Shown in pieces: positions 8,642 to 18,681 of a DNA stretch of 64,000 bases. The stretch's first letter is position 1, and each line of letters begins with the position of its first letter. The notes under the pieces are model-generated. The model was not told the DNA's origin and searched no databases. It saw only the letters and a program-made list of their open reading frames with translations. The position numbers and the translations under genes are program-made. This DNA is from Streptomyces alboniger (GTDB taxonomy: Bacteria; Actinomycetota; Actinomycetes; Streptomycetales; Streptomycetaceae): positions 3,410,001 to 3,474,000 of the forward strand of contig NZ_CP023695.1 in the NCBI RefSeq assembly GCF_008704395.1. The letters are read 5' to 3'.

Positions 8642-11248
8642 TCAGTCCACCAGCGGCAGCAGCTCCGGCAGCTGTCCGTCCGAGGCCTTCGCCGCCCGCT
8701 GCCGCTCCTCGGGCACCTCTCCGTAGAGCGTCGTACGCGGCTTCGCGGGCCGCCCAGCAGTCTCCGCGATGGCGATCAGGTCCTCGATGGAGCGGTAGGA
8801 GCCGTAACTGGAGCCCGCCATGCGGGAGATGGTCTCCTCCATCAGCGTGCCGCCGAGGTCGTTCGCGCCGGACCTGAGCATCTCGGCGGCGCCCTCCTGG
8901 CCGAGCTTCACCCAGCTGGTCTGGATGTTGGGGATGTGCGGGTGCAGCAGGATCCGCGCCATCGCCGTCACCGCGCGGTTGTCGCGGGTGGTCGGCCCCG
9001 GCCGGGCGATGCCCGCGAGATAGACCGGCGCGTTCGTGTGGATGAAGGGCAGCGTCACGAACTCCGTGAAGCCGCCCGTCTCCTGCTGGATCGCGGCCAG
9101 CGTGCGCAGGTGGCCGAGCCAGTGGCGCGGCTGGTCCACGTGGCCGTACATCATCGTGGACGAGGAGCGGATGCCCAGCTCGTGCGCGGTCTTGATGACC
9201 TCGATCCAGGTGGCCGTCGGCAGCTTGCCCTTGGTGAGGATCCAGCGCACCTCGTCGTCGAGGATCTCGGCGGCCGTCCCCGGGATCGAGTCGAGCCCCG
9301 CCTCCTTGGCGGCGGTCAGCCACTCCCGTATCGAGAGCCCGGTCCTGGTCGCGCCGTTGACGACCTCCATCGGCGAGAAGGCGTGCACGTGCATGCCCGG
9401 CACCCGCTCCTTCACCGCCCGCGCGATGTCGAAGTAGGCGGTGCCCGGCAGGTCGGGGTGGATGCCGCCCTGCATGCACACCTCGACGGCGCCGACGTCC
9501 CAGGCCTGCGCGGCCCGGTCGGCGACCTGGTCGAGGGAGAGGGTGTACGCGTCGGCGTCCGTCCTGCGCTGCGCGAAGGCGCAGAAGCGGCAGCCGGTGT
9601 AACAGACGTTGGTGAAGTTGATGTTGCGGGTGACGATGTACGTGACGTCGTCGCCGTTGACCGTCTTGCGGATGTCGTCCGCGACGGCGCAGAGCGCGTC
9701 GAGCGCGGGCCCGTCGGCGTGCAGCAGCGCGAGCGCCTCGTCGTCGGTCAGCTTCGTCGGGTCGTCGGCGGCCGTGGCGAGGGCCGCGCGGACGTCGCCG
9801 TCGATGCGGGAGGGGACCATGCCGGGCGCGGCCTGCTCGCGCAGCGCCTCCCAGTCGCCGTACACCTCGTCGAAGTCGTCGCGCCGGTCGGCGGTGCGGC
9901 CCTCCGTGTCGATGGTGCGGTGCAGGTCGGTGCGGCCGGAGGAGGCGACGTACCCCTCGTCGGGCTCCTGCCAGGGGTGGCCCTCGACGACCGCGTCGGG
10001 GAGGGCGAGGCCGGTCTCCGGGTCGGCGAGCGCGCGCAAGTGCGGGAGCAGGCGCGGGTCGAGCCAGGGTTCGCCGCGCTGGACGAACTCCGGGTAGACG
10101 CAGAGCCGTTCGGCGAGCGTGAAGCCCGCCGCCGCCGACCGCTCGGCCAGCTCGTCCAGCCGCGGCCACGGCTTCTCGGGGTTGACGTGGTCGATCGTCA
10201 CCGGGGACACGCCGCCCCAGTCGTCGATGCCGGCGCCGATGAGCCGCTCGTACTCGCCCGCGATGAGATTCGGCGGGGCCTGGAGGTTGCCCGCCGGGCC
10301 CATGATGTGCCGGGCGACGGCGATCGTGGCGACCAGGTCGTCGATCTCGGCGTCGGGCATGCCGCGCATCGCCGTGTCCGGCTTGGCGCGGAAGTTCTGG
10401 ATGATCAGTTCCTGGATGCCGTGGTAGGAGCGGGCCACGCGGCGCAGCGCGAACAGTGACTCCGCGCGCTCCTCGTACGTCTCGCCGATGCCGATGAGCA
10501 GCCCGCTGGTGAACGGCACCGAGGAACGTCCGGCGTCCTCCAACACCCGAAGCCGCACCGCCGGTTCCTTGTCGGGCGAGCCGTAGTGCGGCTGGCCCGG
10601 CTCGCTCCACAGCCGCTCCGACGTCGTCTCCAGCATCATGCCCATGCTGGGCGCGACCGGCTTGAGTCGCTGGAAGTCCGTCCACGACATCACTCCGGGG
10701 TTGAGGTGCGGCAGCAGCCCCGTCTCCTCCAGGATGCGGATCGAGATGGCACGGACGTACGCGATGGTGTCGTCGTACCCCTCGGCCTCCAGCCACTCGC
10801 GGGCCTCGGGCCAGCGGTCCTCCGGCTTGTCGCCGAGCGTGATCAGGGCTTCCTTGCAGCCCATCGCGGCGCCGCGCCGCGCGATGTCCAGGACCTCGTC
10901 CGGGGACATGAACATGCCGTGCCCGTCGCGGCGCAGCTTGCCGGGGACGGTCGCGAAGGTGCAGTAGTGGCACTTGTCGCGGCAGAGCCGGGTGAGCGGA
11001 ATGAACACGCTCTTCGAGTACGTGATGACGCCCGGCCGGCCCGCCGCCTCCAGGCCCGCGTCACGCACCCGGGCCGCGGACGCCGTGAGGTCGTCGAGGT
11101 CCGCGCCGCGCGCCTGGAGCAGGACGGCGGCCTCCGTCACGTCGAGCGCGACGCCGTCCCTGGCCCGCCTGAGCGCGCGTCGCATGGCGTTCGCGGTGGG
11201 TCGTCCGGCCTTGTCGGGCTGCGCGCTGTTGGTCATGTCTCCGAGCAT
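8642..11248 (-). CDS. fbiC: 7,8-didemethyl-8-hydroxy-5-deazariboflavin (FO) synthase
   Basis: 868 aa fused CofG/CofH radical-SAM enzyme. It makes FO, the deazaflavin chromophore of coenzyme F420, from tyrosine and the ribityl-diaminouracil of the riboflavin pathway. Two CxxxCxxC clusters for 4Fe-4S are visible: CRDKCHYC at residues 89–96 (CofG half) and CYTGCRFC near 550 (CofH half). The length matches actinobacterial FbiC. The ATG at 11248 has only a distant AGGT; an ATG 12 bp further in (11236) has GGAG very close, so the exact start is open. Two F420-type LLM oxidoreductases nearby could use the product. In S. coelicolor fbiC also lies a few genes from afsR, as I recall. Confidence 0.96.
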   Translation of the reverse strand: MLGDMTNSAQPDKAGRPTANAMRRALRRARDGVALDVTEAAVLLQARGADLDDLTASAARVRDAGLEAAGRPGVITYSKSVFIPLTRLCRDKCHYCTFATVPGKLRRDGHGMFMSPDEVLDIARRGAAMGCKEALITLGDKPEDRWPEAREWLEAEGYDDTIAYVRAISIRILEETGLLPHLNPGVMSWTDFQRLKPVAPSMGMMLETTSERLWSEPGQPHYGSPDKEPAVRLRVLEDAGRSSVPFTSGLLIGIGETYEERAESLFALRRVARSYHGIQELIIQNFRAKPDTAMRGMPDAEIDDLVATIAVARHIMGPAGNLQAPPNLIAGEYERLIGAGIDDWGGVSPVTIDHVNPEKPWPRLDELAERSAAAGFTLAERLCVYPEFVQRGEPWLDPRLLPHLRALADPETGLALPDAVVEGHPWQEPDEGYVASSGRTDLHRTIDTEGRTADRRDDFDEVYGDWEALREQAAPGMVPSRIDGDVRAALATAADDPTKLTDDEALALLHADGPALDALCAVADDIRKTVNGDDVTYIVTRNINFTNVCYTGCRFCAFAQRRTDADAYTLSLDQVADRAAQAWDVGAVEVCMQGGIHPDLPGTAYFDIARAVKERVPGMHVHAFSPMEVVNGATRTGLSIREWLTAAKEAGLDSIPGTAAEILDDEVRWILTKGKLPTATWIEVIKTAHELGIRSSSTMMYGHVDQPRHWLGHLRTLAAIQQETGGFTEFVTLPFIHTNAPVYLAGIARPGPTTRDNRAVTAMARILLHPHIPNIQTSWVKLGQEGAAEMLRSGANDLGGTLMEETISRMAGSSYGSYRSIEDLIAIAETAGRPAKPRTTLYGEVPEERQRAAKASDGQLPELLPLVD

Positions 11249-11309
11249 ACGAGCGACAACACCTGACCTGTACAGATACTTCCGACCACTCCGCCGGGGG
11301 CGTCCCTGG

Positions 11310-12173
11310 CTACGGATTCACGTGCCGCTGTGCCGCGTCGAGCGCCCCGCACACCTCCGCGTCCCCGCCCGCGGGCAGCTGCACGATGACCTCGTCGACG
11401 CCCAGCTCCGCGTAGTGCGCGAGCTTGCCCGCGTCGGGGACGACGCCGGTCAGCGCCACGTACAAGTCGTCCGGCTCGCGTCCGGCGTCCACCCACGCCG
11501 TGCGCAGCGCGGGCAGCGCCTCGCGCAGGCCGCTGCCGCCGATGGGCATCCAGCCGTCGGCGTACTCCGCGATGTGTGCGAAGAGCCCGGGGCCCGCGGC
11601 CCCGCCGATGAGCGTGCGCGGACCGTACAGCGGCCCTCTCGCGAGCCGCTTGCGGGGCGCGCGCCGCGGCTTCGGATGGGCCTCGCTCGGCCGCACCGAC
11701 CCGAACTCGCCCTCGTACTCCGTGGGCTGGTCCGCCCACAGCGCCCGCATGAGCGCCATCCGGTCCCGCACGACGGCCCGCCGCCGGGGCCACGGGACGC
11801 CGTGGTCCTCGGCCTCCTCGCGGTTCCAGCCGTAGCCGATGCCGAGGGTGACGCGGCCGCCCGAGAGGTGGTCGAGGGTCGCGATCTGCTTGGCGAGATC
11901 GATGGGGTCGTGCTGGGCGACCAGGGCGATGTTGGTGCCGAGGGCGATCCGCTCCGTGACGGCGGCGGCCTGGGCGAGGGCGAGGAAGGGGCTGAGCATC
12001 CGCGTGCACTCGGGCGGCAGCTCGCCGCCGGGGTAGGGGGTTTCCGGGGGCACGGGGATGTGGGTGTGCTCCGGGACGTAGAGGCCGTCGAACCCACGCC
12101 CCTCCAGCTCCCGGGCCAGCCGCACGGGGCCGATCGTGGCGTCGGTCAGGTACAGGGTCGCGGAGATGCGCAC
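11310..12173 (-). CDS. LLM class F420-dependent oxidoreductase
   Basis: 287 aa luciferase-like TIM-barrel oxidoreductase. I place the start at a GTG (V-R-I-S-A) with GGAGG 5 bp upstream; the reading frame stays open much further 5' but without coding character. Family landmarks are the N-terminal [43 protein letters not shown] near residue 100, and a C-terminal [13 protein letters not shown]. These fit the TIGR03619-like F420 subgroup, which transfers hydride between reduced F420 and small organic substrates. It lies immediately upstream of fbiC, 61 bp away on the same strand, and may be transcribed with it. Substrate unknown. Confidence 0.88.
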   Translation of the reverse strand: MRISATLYLTDATIGPVRLARELEGRGFDGLYVPEHTHIPVPPETPYPGGELPPECTRMLSPFLALAQAAAVTERIALGTNIALVAQHDPIDLAKQIATLDHLSGGRVTLGIGYGWNREEAEDHGVPWPRRRAVVRDRMALMRALWADQPTEYEGEFGSVRPSEAHPKPRRAPRKRLARGPLYGPRTLIGGAAGPGLFAHIAEYADGWMPIGGSGLREALPALRTAWVDAGREPDDLYVALTGVVPDAGKLAHYAELGVDEVIVQLPAGGDAEVCGALDAAQRHVNP

Positions 12174-12278
12174 GGGTGCCTCCGGAGGTGTCGGTGCTTC
12201 CTCGGTGCTTCCTCGGCACTTCCTATCCCCGCAAGGCCGGTTGGTCCAGGGCCGCGCGCATGTGACTAGGCTCCGGGG

Positions 12279-12611
12279 ATGACCGACGACAGCTCGCCCG
12301 TCACGTTCATCAACGTCTTCGAGATCGCCGCGGACGAACTCGACGCGTTCGTCGAGAAGTGGGAGCAGCGGGCCCGCCTCATGCGGGACAAGCCCGGGTT
12401 CATCGACTCCCGGATGCATCGCGCCCGGTCGTCGGACTCCCGCTTCCAGCTCGTCAACGTCTCTCACTGGGAGAGCCAGGAGGCGTGGGAGGCGGCCACC
12501 GCCGATCCCGATTTCGCGTCCCGTACGCAAGCCGCGCGCGAGCAGACCCGGCAGCCGGTCACGCCCAACCCGGCGGTGTACGACGTCGTCGTGGAGCTGA
12601 CCGCCCCCTAG
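12279..12611 (+). CDS. Antibiotic biosynthesis monooxygenase (ABM) family protein
   Basis: 110 aa ferredoxin-like protein of the ABM/YgiN fold. It shows the usual pattern: beta-strand VTFINVFEIA, helix FVEKWEQRARLMRDKPGF, then FQLVNVSHWESQEAWEAA and a second helix. Members are small dimers that oxidise quinones or bind and degrade haem, but many are uncharacterised. There is no signal peptide. It diverges from the LLM gene with about 105 bp between starts. It could be a cofactor-free monooxygenase; the catalytic role is not certain. Confidence 0.85.
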   Translation: MTDDSSPVTFINVFEIAADELDAFVEKWEQRARLMRDKPGFIDSRMHRARSSDSRFQLVNVSHWESQEAWEAATADPDFASRTQAAREQTRQPVTPNPAVYDVVVELTAP

Positions 12612-12737
12612 GGCGGGATGTTTCGCGGCCACCGGGTGGAAATCCGTCAATCGTCTTCCCTTGCCGCACAGTTCACGGCTCAATACCAGGGTTGCCCGCA
12701 CCACCCACGTCACCATCGACACCCTGGGGAGCCGCAC

Positions 12738-14279
12738 ATGTGCGAGGACGCCGTACGCCCGGCACGCGAGGGACTGAACCGGCGCGGACTGTTCGTGACG
12801 GGAGCCGCCGCCGCGCTTACGTTGAACAGCGTGAGCTTCGCGAGCGGCGCCGAGCGGCGCGGCCCGGCGCGGACGCCGGGGAGCAAGGAGACCAGAACGG
12901 TCCGCGGCACGCTGCCCGTCGGATCACCGGACTTCGTGTACCTGCCGGTGGAGGTCCCCGACGGGGTCGCCGAGCTGCGCGTCGCGTACACCTACCAGAA
13001 GCCGCCCGTCCCCGCCGGCACCCAGGGCAACGCCCTGGACATCGGCGTCTTCGACGAGCGCGGCACCGAGCTGGGCGGCAAGGGCTTCCGGGGCTGGTCC
13101 GGCGGCGCCCGCACCGAGTTCTTCATCCGCTCCGACGACGCGACGCCCGGCTACATCCCCGGCCGGATCCGCGCGGGCACCTGGAACATCGCGCTCGGCC
13201 CGTACACGGTGGCCCCCGACGGGCTCCCCTACGAGGTGACGATCACCCTCACCTACGGGGCGCCCGGCAGGACCCCGAGGCCCGTCTACCCTCCCGAGCG
13301 CGCGAAGGGCCGTGGACGCGCCTGGTACCGCGGCGACTGCCACCTGCACTCCGTGTACTCGGACGGCAGGCGCACCCTCGCGGAGATCGCCGCGCTCGCC
13401 CGCGCCGCCGGTCTCGACTTCATCAACAGCTCGGAGCACAACACCCACTCCGCGCATGCCCATTGGGCCGAGCACGCGGGCGACGACCTTCTGATCATGC
13501 TCGGCGAGGAGGTGACGACCCGCAACGGCCACGTACTGTCCCTCGGCGCGGACCCGGGCACGTTCATCGACTGGCGTTACCGCGCCCGTGACAACCGCTT
13601 CGGCAGGTACGCGCGGAAGATCCGTGACGCGGGCGGCCTCGTCGTGCCCGCCCACCCGCACGCCACCTGCGTCGGCTGCAACTGGAAGTTCGGCTTCGGC
13701 GAGGCGGACGTGGTGGAGGTGTGGAACGGCGCGTACACGCCGGACGACGAGGTGTCCCTGGCCGACTGGGACAGCATGCTCGTCACCTCCGTACGCGGCG
13801 GGCGGCCGTGGATCCCGGCGATGGGCAACAGCGACGCGCACCGCGACCCGGACCGCGTCGGCGGCCCGCAGACGGTGGTCCTCGCGGACGACCTGACGCG
13901 CGAGGCCATCCAGGAGGGCCTGCGGCGCGGCCGCTCCTACATCGCCGAGTCCAGCTCCGTCGAGCTGACCTTCTCCGCGGCGGGCGGCCGGGGCAGGCAC
14001 GCGGGCATCGGCGAACGCCTCGCCGTGGACCGCGACACCCCGGTCACGGTCCGCCTGGACGTCGAGGGCGCTCCCGGCCGCACGGTCCGGATCGTCACGG
14101 ACCAGGGCGTCCTGCACACCAGTGCCGCCCTCCCGGAATCCGGCGCGGGCACGGTGGAGTGGCGCACGACGGCGTCGTACGCGGCCTACGTCCGGGCGGA
14201 GGTCCGCCACGCCCCGACGACCCCGGGCCTGCCCGGTCCCCTGTGCGCGTTCACGAACCCGATCTTCCTGGGCCGCTGA
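12738..14279 (+). CDS. CehA/McbA-type PHP-domain metallohydrolase, Tat-exported
   Basis: 513 aa. The ATG is preceded by GGGGAGCCGCAC; an upstream in-frame ATG has no ribosome site. A twin-arginine leader, NRRGLFVTGAAAALTLN, occupies residues 15–31, so it is probably folded in the cytoplasm and exported by Tat. The N-terminal 190 residues form a beta-rich domain; the catalytic PHP domain begins at CHLHSVYSDGRRTLAEIA, giving the HxH and Asp metal ligands. SEHNTHS, GEEVTT, VPAHPHA and GNSDAHRD supply further His/Asp ligands. PHP enzymes hydrolyse phosphoesters; the carbaryl hydrolase CehA is a relative. It stands alone between ABM and WYL genes. Confidence 0.88.
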   Translation: MCEDAVRPAREGLNRRGLFVTGAAAALTLNSVSFASGAERRGPARTPGSKETRTVRGTLPVGSPDFVYLPVEVPDGVAELRVAYTYQKPPVPAGTQGNALDIGVFDERGTELGGKGFRGWSGGARTEFFIRSDDATPGYIPGRIRAGTWNIALGPYTVAPDGLPYEVTITLTYGAPGRTPRPVYPPERAKGRGRAWYRGDCHLHSVYSDGRRTLAEIAALARAAGLDFINSSEHNTHSAHAHWAEHAGDDLLIMLGEEVTTRNGHVLSLGADPGTFIDWRYRARDNRFGRYARKIRDAGGLVVPAHPHATCVGCNWKFGFGEADVVEVWNGAYTPDDEVSLADWDSMLVTSVRGGRPWIPAMGNSDAHRDPDRVGGPQTVVLADDLTREAIQEGLRRGRSYIAESSSVELTFSAAGGRGRHAGIGERLAVDRDTPVTVRLDVEGAPGRTVRIVTDQGVLHTSAALPESGAGTVEWRTTASYAAYVRAEVRHAPTTPGLPGPLCAFTNPIFLGR

Positions 14280-14331
14280 CCGACCGGCCCACCGGGACCA
14301 CCGCCGAGCGGTAGTGATCTAGCGTCTTCCC

Positions 14332-15195
14332 ATGCGTGCCGATCGGCTGGTCTCCCTGGTCCTGCTGCTGCGCCAGCGCGGCCGGCTCTCCGCGGTCGCG
14401 CTCGCCCGCGAGCTGGAGGTGTCCACCCGCACGGTGCTGCGCGACATCGAGGCGCTGTCCACGGCCGGCGTCCCGGTCTACGCCGAGCGGGGCAGGCACG
14501 GCGGCTTCGCGTTGCAGCCCGGTTTCCGGACGCGAGAGGAGATCGGTCTCCGGGTCGATGAGCAGCCGCTCCGCCACGTGGGCCGCGGTGTCCCGGTGGC
14601 TCTCGGGAAGCGCGTCGACCACCTTGAGCATGGGCGGCAGGCCCCCGAGGAGGTGCCGGACGCCATCGGGGGCGAGGTCAGGCGCGCGGTGTTCGCCGGA
14701 CACAGGCTGCGGATCCGCTACGCGGCGGTGGGCCGGGCCCCGGCATGGCGCACGGTGGACCCGGTCGGCCTGGTCACCGTGCGCGACCGGGGCTACTTGA
14801 TGGCCGTACGGTCCGGCGCCGACCGCACCTACCGGCTGTCCCGGATCCTGGCCGCGGAGGAACTCGCCGAGCCCGCGTGCCGGCCGGACCGGGTCGACCT
14901 GGACCGGGCCTGGCAGGAACGCGGCAGGCGGTTCCGGTCCGGCGGCGACCACGTCACCGCGCTGGTGAGCGTGGCTCCGACGCGGCGGGAGGACCTGGTG
15001 GGCACCGCCGTCGCCGTCCTCACCGAGGAGACCGAGGGGGACGGCAGACTGCGGATCGAGGTGGCCTTCCAGGACGCGCGGCACGCCGAGTGGGCGCTGT
15101 GGCAGCTCGCCACGGATGCCGAGGCCCTCGCCCCGCAGTGGCTGCGCACCGCCCTGCGCGACCGCGCCGCCGCGCTCGCCACGCGCTACGGGTAA
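14332..15195 (+). CDS. WYL/HTH_11 regulator with an inverted internal segment
   Basis: 287 aa YafY/DeoR-like regulator. The N-terminal winged helix (ADRLVSLVLLLRQRGRLSA, with STRTVLRDIEAL as recognition helix) and the C-terminal WYL domain (LRIRYAAVG…WRTVDPVGLVTV…YLMAVR, RTYRLSRIL) are intact. Residues about 67–103 do not resemble the family. Instead the opposite strand there (14631 down to 14530) encodes MLKVVDALPESH followed by ERLLIDPETDLLSR, which is what members carry in sense orientation at this point. About 35–40 residues normally preceding it are also missing. The gene thus looks inverted plus deleted internally yet still open, so protein function is doubtful. Alternatively it is an assembly error. 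Confidence 0.8.
   Translation: MRADRLVSLVLLLRQRGRLSAVALARELEVSTRTVLRDIEALSTAGVPVYAERGRHGGFALQPGFRTREEIGLRVDEQPLRHVGRGVPVALGKRVDHLEHGRQAPEEVPDAIGGEVRRAVFAGHRLRIRYAAVGRAPAWRTVDPVGLVTVRDRGYLMAVRSGADRTYRLSRILAAEELAEPACRPDRVDLDRAWQERGRRFRSGGDHVTALVSVAPTRREDLVGTAVAVLTEETEGDGRLRIEVAFQDARHAEWALWQLATDAEALAPQWLRTALRDRAAALATRYG
14530..14640 (+). other. Inverted segment inside the WYL regulator gene
   Basis: Read on the minus strand, this roughly 110 bp encodes a coherent stretch of the WYL-regulator family (PMLKVVDALPESH, then AERLLIDPETDLLSR), while the plus strand gives family-unlike residues in the middle of an otherwise normal regulator. The left edge lies close to 14530–14540 and the right edge near 14640–14650, where the plus frame resumes with EEVPDAIGGEVRRAVF. 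I see a short GAGGAG at both edges but no convincing inverted repeats. Confidence 0.7.
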
Positions 15196-15234
15196 GCCTC
15201 CGCGTGACCTCCCTCAGCCCCCGCGTGGACTTCC

Positions 15235-16719
15235 TCAGCCCGGCCAGACGATCGCCTGCGACTCGCTGTACGCGTGCAGGGCGTACGAGCCGACGTCGCG
15301 GCCCACTCCGCTCTTCTTGAAGCCGCCGAACGGGGCCTCCATGTTGCGGCCGACCGTGTTGACGCCGACGCCGCCCGACCGCAGGCGGCCCGCGACGCGG
15401 AAGGCACGGGCCACGTCGCCCGACCACACGTAGTCGATCAGGCCGTAGTCGCTGTCGTCCGCGAGGGCGATCGCCGTCTCCTCGGCGGCCTCCGGGGTGG
15501 AGCCGTCGAAGGGGACGACCACCACGACCGGGCCGAAGATCTCCTCCCGGACGACCCGCATGTCCGGGGCGCAGTCGGCGAGCAGGGTCGGAGTGACGTA
15601 GAAGCCCTTGGCGAACCCCGGCCCGGCGGGACGCCCGCCGCCCGTGACGATACGGGCGCCCTCCTTGCGGCCAAGTTCCACATACGACTCGACGCGGTCG
15701 CGGTGCGCGGCGGAGATGACGGGCCCGACGACCGTGTCCCGCGCACGCGGATCGCCGACCCTCAGGTGGCCGGCATAGGCGGCAAGGCCCTCCACCAGGC
15801 GTTCGTACACTCCGCGTTGGGCGATGACGCGCGTCGGTGCGGTGCAGATCTGGCCGCTGTAGAAGGAGAAGGTGGTGCCGATCCCGGCGACCGCCGCCTT
15901 CAGGTCCGCGTCGTCGAAGACGATCGCCGCGCCCTTGCCGCCCAGCTCCATCAGCTGCCGCTTCATGCCGCGCCCGCAGACCTCGCCGATGCGCTGCCCG
16001 ACGGCGGTCGACCCCGTGAAACTCACCATGTCGACCTGCGGGGAGTCGACGGCGGCCTCGCCCACTCCCGCGTCCGTGCCGGAGACGACGTTCACGACAC
16101 CGGGCGGCACCCCGGCCTCCTCCAGCGCGGCCGCCATCGCGTAGACGGAGAGGGGGTCCTGCGGGGCCGGTTTGACCACGACCGTGTTGCCCATGGCGAG
16201 CGCGGGCGCGACCTTGCCCGCCGCGTTCGCCCAGGGGTTGTTGTACGAGGTGATGCAGGTGACGACACCGACGGGCCTGCGCACGGCCACCGCACCCATC
16301 ACCCCGGCCCGCCCCATGGGCCCCGCCTCGTTGATCTGCGGCGGCAGGGCGGTCTCCACCGGTTCGAGGGCCCCTTTCGCGTACCGCTCGAAACGGGCCA
16401 CGGCCACCGCGACCTGCATGCCGCGCGCCGTGGCGGTCGTCGCGCCGGTCTCGGCGCACGCCAGTTCGGCGTACGAGGCGCTGTCGCGCCGGATGACCGA
16501 GGCCGCGCGGGAGAGGACCGCGGCCCGCTCCTCGGGGGGCGTACGTGACCAGCTCGCGAAGGCGTCCCGGGCCGCCGACGCCGCCGCGTGGACCTGCTCG
16601 CGGCTCGCCTCGGGCGCGAGGCCGACGACCTCCTCCGTCGCCGGGTCGATCACTTCGTAGTGCCCGCCGTCGGGCCCGACCCACTCACCACCGATGAACA
16701 GTCGCCGCTCGCGCGTCAC
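15235..16719 (-). CDS. Aldehyde dehydrogenase family protein
   Basis: 494 aa NAD(P)-dependent aldehyde dehydrogenase. It shows the cofactor-site CITSYNNPWAN near residue 155, the conserved FTGSTAVGQ, the general-base Glu in MELGGKG near 260 and the catalytic Cys in SGQICTAPTRV near 295, then EEIFGPVV and a C-terminal GGFKKSG. The size is normal. It starts at GTG, and its first bases overlap the stop of the upstream amidohydrolase by 4 bp, so the two are translationally coupled. It probably oxidises an aldehyde released during breakdown of the amidohydrolase substrate; that link is inferred from the operon. No signal peptide. Confidence 0.92.
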   Translation of the reverse strand: MTRERRLFIGGEWVGPDGGHYEVIDPATEEVVGLAPEASREQVHAAASAARDAFASWSRTPPEERAAVLSRAASVIRRDSASYAELACAETGATTATARGMQVAVAVARFERYAKGALEPVETALPPQINEAGPMGRAGVMGAVAVRRPVGVVTCITSYNNPWANAAGKVAPALAMGNTVVVKPAPQDPLSVYAMAAALEEAGVPPGVVNVVSGTDAGVGEAAVDSPQVDMVSFTGSTAVGQRIGEVCGRGMKRQLMELGGKGAAIVFDDADLKAAVAGIGTTFSFYSGQICTAPTRVIAQRGVYERLVEGLAAYAGHLRVGDPRARDTVVGPVISAAHRDRVESYVELGRKEGARIVTGGGRPAGPGFAKGFYVTPTLLADCAPDMRVVREEIFGPVVVVVPFDGSTPEAAEETAIALADDSDYGLIDYVWSGDVARAFRVAGRLRSGGVGVNTVGRNMEAPFGGFKKSGVGRDVGSYALHAYSESQAIVWPG

Positions 16720-18455
16720 TTCGTGCTCACCGTCCTGGTGTCCCGCCCGGAGCGCAGGATCTTCCCCGGCACCGCGCCCGTGATGACGTCGTCACGAATG
16801 ACCTCGACGCCGTTCACCCAGACCGCGTCGACGCCGATCGCCTTGGAGTCCAGGCGCGGGCTGTCGCCGGGCAGGTCGTGGACGAGCGTGGCCTTCCCCG
16901 CGTCGATCCGTTCCGGGTCGAAGAGGACGAGGTCGGCGTGGTAGCCCTCGGTGATCCGCCCGCGCTCACGCAGCCCGAAGAGCCGCGCCGGGTCGTCGGT
17001 GAGCATCCTCACGGCCTGTTCGAGGCCGACGAGCTTGCGTCCGCGCAGGCAGTCCCCGAGGAAGCGGGTCGTGTACGGGGCTCCGCACATGCGGTCCAGG
17101 TGCGCGCCGGCGTCGGAGCCGCCCAGCAGGACGTCCTCGTGCTGCCAGGTCTCGGCGCGCAGGGCCCAGGAGTCGGGGTCGTTGTCGGCGGGCATGGGCC
17201 AAAGGACCGTACGCAGTTGGTCATGGGCACATATCTCGACGATGCACTCGAAGGGCTCCTGGCCGCGTTCGGCGGCGATGTCGGCCACGACCCGCCCGGT
17301 AAGACCTGCGTTCGCCTCGGAGTAGGTGTCGCCGATGACGTACCGGTCGAAGCGGGCCAGGCGCCGGAAGACGCCCGCTTCCTCGCTGTCCGCGTGCCGC
17401 AGCATCCCGGCGCGCACCTCGGGGTCGCGCAGCTTCGCGATCCGCTCGGGCACGGGCAGCCCGAGGACGTCGCCCCAGCCCGGGACGAGGTTGAGGGCGC
17501 AGAACGTGCCGAGCGACATGTTCATCGGGGTGAGGATCGGCATGGTGAGGGCGACGACGCGGCCCCCGGCCTTCCGGGCGCGCTCGCTGGGCACGAGCTG
17601 GCGGGGTACGCGCTCGGGGACGGCGGCGTCGATGGTGAGGACGTTCCAGTTGAGCGGACGCCCGGCGGCGGCGCTCATCTCCACGAGCATGTCGATCTCC
17701 TCGTCGCCGAACCGGTCGAGGCATCCCGCGACGATCGCTTCGAGCTGCGTGCCCTCGTGCTCGCCGACGGCGCGGGACAGGGCCAGCAGCTCCTCGGGCC
17801 TCGCGTGCCGGGAGGCCACCGGCTGCCCGTCGGCGTCGGAGTGGGTCGAGGACTGCGTGGTGGAGAGCCCCCACGCGCCGGCGTCCATCGCGTCGTGAAG
17901 CAGCCGGACCATCTCGTCCAGCTGCCCGGCCGTCGGCTGCCCCCCGACGGCGTCCGCGCCCATCACGTACCTCCGCAGGGCGCAATGCCCCACCATGAAA
18001 CCGGCGTTGACCGCGACGCGCCCCTCCAGGGCGTCCAGATACTCCCCGAACGAACTCCACGTCCAGGGGGCGCCCTCCTCCAGCGCCGCCAGCGACATGC
18101 CCTCGACCTTCGCCATCATCCGCCGTGTGTAGTCGGCGTCCTCGGGCCGCCCCGGGTGCAGCGGGGCGAGCGTGAACCCGCAGTTGCCGCCCGCGACGGT
18201 CGTCACGCCGTGGTTGAGGGAGGGCGTGGCGTACGGATCCCAGAACAACTGGGCGTCGTAGTGCGTATGCGGATCGACGAACCCGGGCGCGAGCACCCGC
18301 CCCCTGGCGTCCTCGCCGGTCGTGGCGGGCTCGGTGAGGGTGCCGGGTTCGGCGATGACGGCGATGTGCCCGTCGCGTATGCCCACATCCGCGACGAAGG
18401 CGGGGGCGCCGGTCCCGTCGACGACGGTCGCGCCCTGGATGAGGTGGTCGAGCAT
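16716..18455 (-). CDS. N-acyl-D-amino-acid deacylase-like amidohydrolase
   Basis: 579 aa metal-dependent amidohydrolase of the D-aminoacylase/dihydroorotase-like group. The metal-binding HxH is in GFVDPHTHYDAQ (about residues 57–68); NHGVTTVAGGNCGF follows as in D-aminoacylases. MVGHCALRRYVMG and GGSDAGAHLDRM (near 450) supply further ligands, including the late catalytic Asp, and the C-terminal ITEGYHADLVLFDPERI closes the small beta domain. The start ATG has AAAGGGGA upstream. It overlaps the aldehyde dehydrogenase by 4 bp. Family members hydrolyse N-acyl or cyclic amides; here the true substrate is unknown. No operator of the CTGAC type is seen in front of it. Confidence 0.88.
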   Translation of the reverse strand: MLDHLIQGATVVDGTGAPAFVADVGIRDGHIAVIAEPGTLTEPATTGEDARGRVLAPGFVDPHTHYDAQLFWDPYATPSLNHGVTTVAGGNCGFTLAPLHPGRPEDADYTRRMMAKVEGMSLAALEEGAPWTWSSFGEYLDALEGRVAVNAGFMVGHCALRRYVMGADAVGGQPTAGQLDEMVRLLHDAMDAGAWGLSTTQSSTHSDADGQPVASRHARPEELLALSRAVGEHEGTQLEAIVAGCLDRFGDEEIDMLVEMSAAAGRPLNWNVLTIDAAVPERVPRQLVPSERARKAGGRVVALTMPILTPMNMSLGTFCALNLVPGWGDVLGLPVPERIAKLRDPEVRAGMLRHADSEEAGVFRRLARFDRYVIGDTYSEANAGLTGRVVADIAAERGQEPFECIVEICAHDQLRTVLWPMPADNDPDSWALRAETWQHEDVLLGGSDAGAHLDRMCGAPYTTRFLGDCLRGRKLVGLEQAVRMLTDDPARLFGLRERGRITEGYHADLVLFDPERIDAGKATLVHDLPGDSPRLDSKAIGVDAVWVNGVEVIRDDVITGAVPGKILRSGRDTRTVSTK

Positions 18456-18504
18456 GGCGGAGGTCCCCTTTCAAAGTCGATGATCACCGGCTCGTCCGGG
18501 ACCG

Positions 18505-18600
18505 GCGGAAATCAGCCCGCCCGGCAACGACTCGGCCCGTCCGGCGTTTGAGGACGAGCCCGAAGGGCGATGGGGGGTCCGGGGCGCGGCCCCGCGTCGG
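18505..18600. repeat. Streptomyces-type dispersed intergenic repeat
   Basis: The stretch contains CCGGCGTTTGAGGACGAG and CCCGAAGGGCGATGGGG followed by GTCCGGGGCGCGGCCCCG. I recognise this as a widely dispersed intergenic element of Streptomyces genomes, usually found downstream of genes and able to fold into hairpins. It fills most of the 226-bp gap between the amidohydrolase start and the next minus-strand gene's stop. Recognition is from memory; no second copy of this type is in the window. Confidence 0.55.
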
Positions 18601-18681
18601 CAACAAGAGCCCCCCGCCCAAGCCCCGCAGGGCCCCGGCCTCCGTCCGGGAGGGGAAGCCGGGGCAGCTGAAGGGCGGCCC

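Noticed and set aside
14251..15084. Minus-strand frame containing the family-like WYL segment as a separate gene
   Set aside because: Only about 34 codons are coherent; the rest is antisense to the intact ends of the plus-strand regulator. It is better explained by an internal inversion.
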